Assembly: GCA_023381095.1 (NCBI GenBank)
Contig: JAMCTO010000043.1
Coordinates: 1 to 10,415, forward strand
DNA: 10,415 bases
Reading direction: 5' to 3'
DNA from: Bacillota bacterium
GTDB taxonomy: Bacteria; Bacillota; Sulfobacillia; Sulfobacillales; Sulfobacillaceae
Every line of letters starts with the position of its first letter. Position 1 is the stretch's first letter. Shown in pieces: positions 7,026 through 10,415 of this stretch. The notes under the pieces are model-generated. The model was given only the letters and a program-made list of their open reading frames with translations, was not told where the DNA came from and did no database searches. The translations under genes and the position numbers were made by a program.

Positions 7026-7874
7026 TCAAGAATAGCTGTAAAAACCACGGCCGGACTTTCGGCCTAATAACCCCGCGTCGACCATTTTGCGCAATAACGG
7101 AGCGGGTCGATATTTAGAATCGCCAAATCCTTGGTACAGCACCTCCATAATATAAAGGCACGTGTCTAAACCAATGAAGTCCGCTAACGTCAAAGGCCCC
7201 ATAGGATGATTCATGCCTAGCCGCATCACTGTATCAATGCCTTCTTTAGTGCCCACTCCCTCTTGCAATGCAAAAATGGCCTCATTTATCATCGGCATCA
7301 AAATGCGATTGGCAATGAACCCTGGATAATCTTCCGATTCCACTGGAGTTTTCCCCATCGCACGGGCTATCGACAAGACTTCAGCGACCGTTTCGGGACT
7401 CGTTAGCGCTCCCCGAATCACCTCGACCAATGTCATCACCGGTACTGGATTCATGAAGTGCATTCCAATAAACCGTTCGGGACGGTGGGTCGCACTGGCC
7501 AGTCGAGTAACCGCAATGGACGAGGTATTCGAAGCAAAAATTGTTTCGGCTCCAAACCATTGATCTGCATCGCGAAATAGCTCACGCTTGACAGATTCTT
7601 GTTCCACCACGGCCTCAATCACCAAATCCACCTGAGACACTCCTCGTAAGGAGTCGATTACAATGAGCTGGTCCAACGCATGATTTTTTTCCTCTGCCGT
7701 TATTTTCCCCTTGTCCATCAGACGGGACAGTCTTGTTTCAATCCCCTGTTGGCCACGCTCTCGCTGACTGACGAGGGCATCAGTCAAGTACACTGTAAAC
7801 CCACTGACAATGGCGGTTTGAGCAATTCCCGCCCCCATTTGCCCTGCGCCTATCACCAAAATCTTTTCCGCCAT
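7026..7874 (-). CDS. hbd: 3-hydroxybutyryl-CoA dehydrogenase
   Basis: A 282-residue NAD(P)-dependent enzyme interconverting acetoacetyl-CoA and 3-hydroxybutyryl-CoA. The length is exactly that of the stand-alone bacterial family. The N-terminal Rossmann fold shows [15 protein letters not shown] (residues 5-19). The catalytic residues are visible: Ser118 in ASNTSSIAV, His139 in [11 protein letters not shown] and Asn189 in [11 protein letters not shown]. The C-terminal dimerisation domain contains [15 protein letters not shown] and ends [14 protein letters not shown]. The start is the ATG at 7874, which removes 19 unconserved residues of a longer open frame; an AGGGGGT sequence overlapping the thiolase stop codon is the likely ribosome site. 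Only 8 bases separate it from the thiolase that makes its substrate, so the two are probably translationally coupled. It is distinct from the large multifunctional FadB type because no hydratase domain is present. Confidence 0.94.
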   Translation of the reverse strand: MAEKILVIGAGQMGAGIAQTAIVSGFTVYLTDALVSQRERGQQGIETRLSRLMDKGKITAEEKNHALDQLIVIDSLRGVSQVDLVIEAVVEQESVKRELFRDADQWFGAETIFASNTSSIAVTRLASATHRPERFIGMHFMNPVPVMTLVEVIRGALTSPETVAEVLSIARAMGKTPVESEDYPGFIANRILMPMINEAIFALQEGVGTKEGIDTVMRLGMNHPMGPLTLADFIGLDTCLYIMEVLYQGFGDSKYRPAPLLRKMVDAGLLGRKSGRGFYSYS

Positions 7875-7882
7875 ATGACCCC

Positions 7883-9061
7883 CTAACCGACACGAACCAC
7901 GGTTGCTTCTCCTTGGCCCCCACCGCTGCAAATCGTCGCCACGCCGATCCCGCCGCCACGCTTTAGCAGTTCTAAGATTAATGTCAGCAAAATTCTTCCT
8001 CCTGAGGCACCAATGGGATGTCCTAAGGCTACCGCTCCCCCATTGACGTTGACAATTTCCGGATCAAAATCCGCCAACTTCATACTGGTTAACGTAACCG
8101 CTGCAAACGCCTCGTTAATTTCCACTAAGTTCACATCACGGGTTGTCAATTGCGCTTTTTTCAGAGCAGCTTGCGCCGCATAGGCCGGTACCGTGTGCAA
8201 ATATTTTGGTTCCGCAGAAACTTGACCTGAACTTAAAATCGTGGCTAAAATGGGCAGCCCCAGTTCCAGAGCCCTTTCTCGATCCATCAGCACCAATGCC
8301 GATGCGCCGTCCGTCAATCCGGGCGCGTTGCCCGCAGTCACGGTGCCATCCATCACAAATACTGGCTTCAAAGATTGTAGTTTTTGCAGCGAGGTGTCCC
8401 GCCTTGGCCCCTGGTCCTCCTTGACTTCAGTCGTTTGTCCCCTTTTTCCCGAAACCGTAACGGGTACAATTTCCTCGGCAAACCTCCCTCTATCGATGGC
8501 CGCCAACGCCCGTTCATGGCTGCGATATGCCCAGGCATCTTGTTCTTCCCGAGTGATCCCAAACTCCTTGGCCACTTCACTACCGTATACTCCCATGTGA
8601 CACTGGCCAAAACTACACCAAAGCCCATCATGCACCACCGAATCCACCATCGGAGCATCGCCCATGCGAAGACCCCAACGCGCCCCTTGCACCAAGTAGG
8701 GGGCACGACTCATGGATTCCATGCCGCCAGCGACAGCAGACTTGATCTCTCCGAGACGAATAGCCATATCAGCTAAATTTACCGCCCTAAGACTCGAAGC
8801 ACACACTTTATTAATCGTGTCCGATGGCACCCGCTCAGGAAGTCCTGCCCTTATCGAAGCCTGCCGCGAGGGAATTTGTCCCTCTCCTGCCTGTACCACT
8901 TGTCCCATAAACACATAATCAATATCTTCGCCAATCCCAGCGCGATCCAAGGCGCCGCGAATTGCTACGGCACCCAAATCTGAGGCCGCAATATCCTTCA
9001 ATGATCCTCCAAACGGAACAAATGGTGTTCGCGCCAGGCCAACAACTACGGTTTGTGGCAT
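7883..9061 (-). CDS. Acetyl-CoA acetyltransferase (thiolase)
   Basis: A 392-residue thiolase, full length for the family. It would condense two acetyl-CoA to acetoacetyl-CoA or run the last step of beta-oxidation. Active-site elements: nucleophile Cys87 in [11 protein letters not shown], the NEAFA block at 316-320, His348 in [11 protein letters not shown] and Cys378 in [20 protein letters not shown] (112-122) and [10 protein letters not shown] (249-258) are further thiolase signatures. The ATG at 9061 is preceded by GGAGGG and lies 15 bases after the murA stop. With hbd next in line, the pair would supply 3-hydroxybutyryl-CoA for butyrate-type, PHB-type or fatty acid metabolism. No crotonase, PHB synthase or acyl-CoA dehydrogenase gene is in the window to decide between these. 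Chain-length preference cannot be read here, so atoB versus fadA naming is left open. Confidence 0.94.
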   Translation of the reverse strand: MPQTVVVGLARTPFVPFGGSLKDIAASDLGAVAIRGALDRAGIGEDIDYVFMGQVVQAGEGQIPSRQASIRAGLPERVPSDTINKVCASSLRAVNLADMAIRLGEIKSAVAGGMESMSRAPYLVQGARWGLRMGDAPMVDSVVHDGLWCSFGQCHMGVYGSEVAKEFGITREEQDAWAYRSHERALAAIDRGRFAEEIVPVTVSGKRGQTTEVKEDQGPRRDTSLQKLQSLKPVFVMDGTVTAGNAPGLTDGASALVLMDRERALELGLPILATILSSGQVSAEPKYLHTVPAYAAQAALKKAQLTTRDVNLVEINEAFAAVTLTSMKLADFDPEIVNVNGGAVALGHPIGASGGRILLTLILELLKRGGGIGVATICSGGGQGEATVVRVG

Positions 9062-9076
9062 AATACCCTCCGCCTT

Positions 9077-10336
9077 TCACAACTCACGATAAATGGCCGC
9101 TCCCAATTGAGCCAACTTGCGCTCAATGCCATGATAGCCGCGGTCAATATATTCCACTTTGTCAACGATGGTGGTGCCAAGCGCTCCTAATGCCGCCAGC
9201 ACCAGTGCCGCCCCCCCACGAATATCCTGCGCTTCTACGGGAGCGCCTGTCAACACTTCGACTCCGCGGACAATGGCGGTTTCTCGCTCCACTTTGATAT
9301 TGGCTCCTAACCGCACCAAGTCATGAGTGTACCCAAACCGGTTCTCAAAAACTGTTTCTTCGACTACTGCCACACCATCGGCGAAGCTTAACAGTGCAAC
9401 CATTTGCGGATGCAAATCGGTTGGAAACCCCGGATACGGCAAAGTCTCGATGTCAACAGACATGGGGCGCTGAGACATCGTTAAACGGACCCAATCCATA
9501 TCTTCTTCGATTTCGGCTCCCGTTTGCTCCAGTTTTAACAATACCGTACGCAAGTGTTCCGGGATGACGTTGGTAACCGTCACCACCCCACCGGTGATGG
9601 CACCAGCCATCAAGTATGTGCCGGCCTCAAGACGATCAGGAATAATTTCGTGGTGCGTGCCATGTAGCGACGGCACTCCTTCGATGCGAATTAAGTTGGT
9701 GCCAGCGCCACGCACCCTCCCTCCCATTGCGTTGAGAAAATTCGCCATATCTACCACTTCCGGTTCCATGGCGGCATTTTCTAGTGTGGTCACCCCCTGC
9801 GCCAAACTGCCCGCAATCATTAGGTTGATGGTGGTGCCGAAGGAAGCCCGTTCGATATAGATCCGCGCCCCCTTAAGGGGGCCGTCTACCTGTCCTAATA
9901 TCGACCCGTGTTCCAACCCCATGGTAGCTCCCAAGGCCTCGAACCCCCGAACATGAAAATTGACCGGGCGCGACCCAATCTGGCAACCACCAGGAAAAGC
10001 GACATCGGCTTTGCCCAATCGTGTCAGCAGTAGCCCAATGACATATGTGGAACCTCGCAGTTTGCTGGCTAATTCATATGGTGCTATATGACCACTCAAT
10101 TGCGATGCGTCAATCCGCAATTGAGCGTTGTGATGCCAAGTGACCGTGGCACCTAATTGACGAAGAATTTCGCAGAGATCCAAAATATCGGTGTAACGCG
10201 GCACATTTTCTAAAATACTGACGCCTTCGGACGCCAGCGCTGCCGCGGTAATAATTGGCAATGCACTGTTTTTCGAACCCTCGATGCATACTTCACCGGC
10301 CAACGAATGCTGGCCCTCGATAACCAAACGTGCCAC
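9077..10336 (-). CDS. murA: UDP-N-acetylglucosamine 1-carboxyvinyltransferase (MurA)
   Basis: A 419-residue cytoplasmic enzyme that transfers enolpyruvate from PEP to UDP-GlcNAc, the first committed step of peptidoglycan synthesis and the fosfomycin target. All key residues known from E. coli MurA can be placed: Lys22-Asn23 (GSKNSALPI), Arg94 (LRGSTYVIG), the PEP-binding Cys118 in FPGGCQIGSRPVNFH with Arg123, Asp307 in GFPTDLHPQ, Arg333 in FENRFGYTH, Arg373 in DIRGGAALVLA and Arg399 in YIDRGYHG. Cys rather than Asp at 118 predicts a fosfomycin-sensitive enzyme. The start is GTG, with GGAGGGA 6 bases upstream. It follows guaB by 15 bases. The common MRAS motif is LRGS here, a mild divergence. 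Many Gram-positives carry two murA paralogues; whether another copy exists elsewhere is unknown. Confidence 0.95.
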   Translation of the reverse strand: MARLVIEGQHSLAGEVCIEGSKNSALPIITAAALASEGVSILENVPRYTDILDLCEILRQLGATVTWHHNAQLRIDASQLSGHIAPYELASKLRGSTYVIGLLLTRLGKADVAFPGGCQIGSRPVNFHVRGFEALGATMGLEHGSILGQVDGPLKGARIYIERASFGTTINLMIAGSLAQGVTTLENAAMEPEVVDMANFLNAMGGRVRGAGTNLIRIEGVPSLHGTHHEIIPDRLEAGTYLMAGAITGGVVTVTNVIPEHLRTVLLKLEQTGAEIEEDMDWVRLTMSQRPMSVDIETLPYPGFPTDLHPQMVALLSFADGVAVVEETVFENRFGYTHDLVRLGANIKVERETAIVRGVEVLTGAPVEAQDIRGGAALVLAALGALGTTIVDKVEYIDRGYHGIERKLAQLGAAIYREL

Positions 10337-10351
10337 AATGAGTCCCTCCGC

Positions 10352-10415
10352 CTATAAACTATAGTTCGGCGATTCTTTGGTAATCTGCACATCGTGGGGG
10401 TGGTGACGGTTACCA
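10352..10415 (-). CDS. guaB: IMP dehydrogenase, C-terminal end (rest outside window)
   Basis: Reading leftward from the window edge, the frame gives GNRHHPHDVQITKESPNYSL and then a TAG stop (10354-10352). This closely matches the C-terminal tail of bacterial IMP dehydrogenase (ESHPHDVQITKEAPNY), the NAD-dependent step from IMP to XMP in guanine nucleotide synthesis. Only 20 codons are visible, but the HPHDVQITKE tail is distinctive. It lies 15 bases before the murA start on the same strand, so it is the most upstream gene seen of the leftward run. Confidence 0.85.
   Translation of the reverse strand, partial: GNRHHPHDVQITKESPNYSL

Noticed and set aside
7004..7048. ATG at 7048 as the start of the S9 peptidase, overlapping hbd by 23 bases.
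   Set aside because: The GTG at 7003 has AAGGAGG at ideal spacing and avoids the overlap.
8143..8776. Several overlapping plus-strand open frames opposite the thiolase gene.
   Set aside because: They are shadows of the thiolase codon pattern, with no ribosome sites or recognisable domains.

Overview
The window is a bacterial chromosome segment with mid-range G+C and strong Shine-Dalgarno sequences (AAGGAGG, GGAGGG). Starts are ATG or GTG. The gene content best fits a Gram-positive (Firmicutes-like), possibly acidophilic or thermophilic Sulfobacillus-type bacterium: a hydrogenase-4/complex I-like membrane complex, a secreted polysaccharide deacetylase, and a guaB-murA-thiolase-HBD-peptidase run. 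That taxonomic guess is inference from gene style, not from a marker gene.

Region 1 (1-3441, + strand) is the 3' end of an operon for a membrane complex related to group 4 [NiFe] hydrogenases and complex I. It holds the C-terminal part of the large (HycE/HyfG/NuoD-like) subunit, a small (HycG/HyfI/NuoB-like) subunit with an added N-terminal single-cluster ferredoxin segment, and a HyfB-like proton-channel subunit. The large subunit has lost both C-terminal cysteines that bind nickel, while the Fe-S and proton-channel residues of its partners remain. This points to an 'energy-converting hydrogenase related' (Ehr-type) complex with an unknown substrate rather than a hydrogenase.

Region 2 (3442-4434) has no intact gene that I can support. 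It holds a frameshifted remnant of an ArsR-type repressor, a weak hint of transposon-derived TnpB tail sequence, and one short inverted repeat. It looks like decayed DNA between two functional blocks.

Region 3 (4435-5139, + strand) is a single secreted polysaccharide deacetylase (CE4/NodB) with all catalytic motifs. Its 3' end overlaps tail to tail with the next gene.

Region 4 (5126-10415, - strand) reads right to left as a tightly packed run. It starts with the last codons of guaB (IMP dehydrogenase), followed by murA (first committed step of peptidoglycan synthesis), an acetyl-CoA acetyltransferase, a 3-hydroxybutyryl-CoA dehydrogenase and an S9-family serine peptidase. Gaps are 8 to 22 bases, so one transcript is likely, with its promoter outside the window. 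The thiolase and dehydrogenase catalyse consecutive steps of acetoacetyl-CoA/3-hydroxybutyryl-CoA metabolism. The other three genes have no evident pathway link to them.
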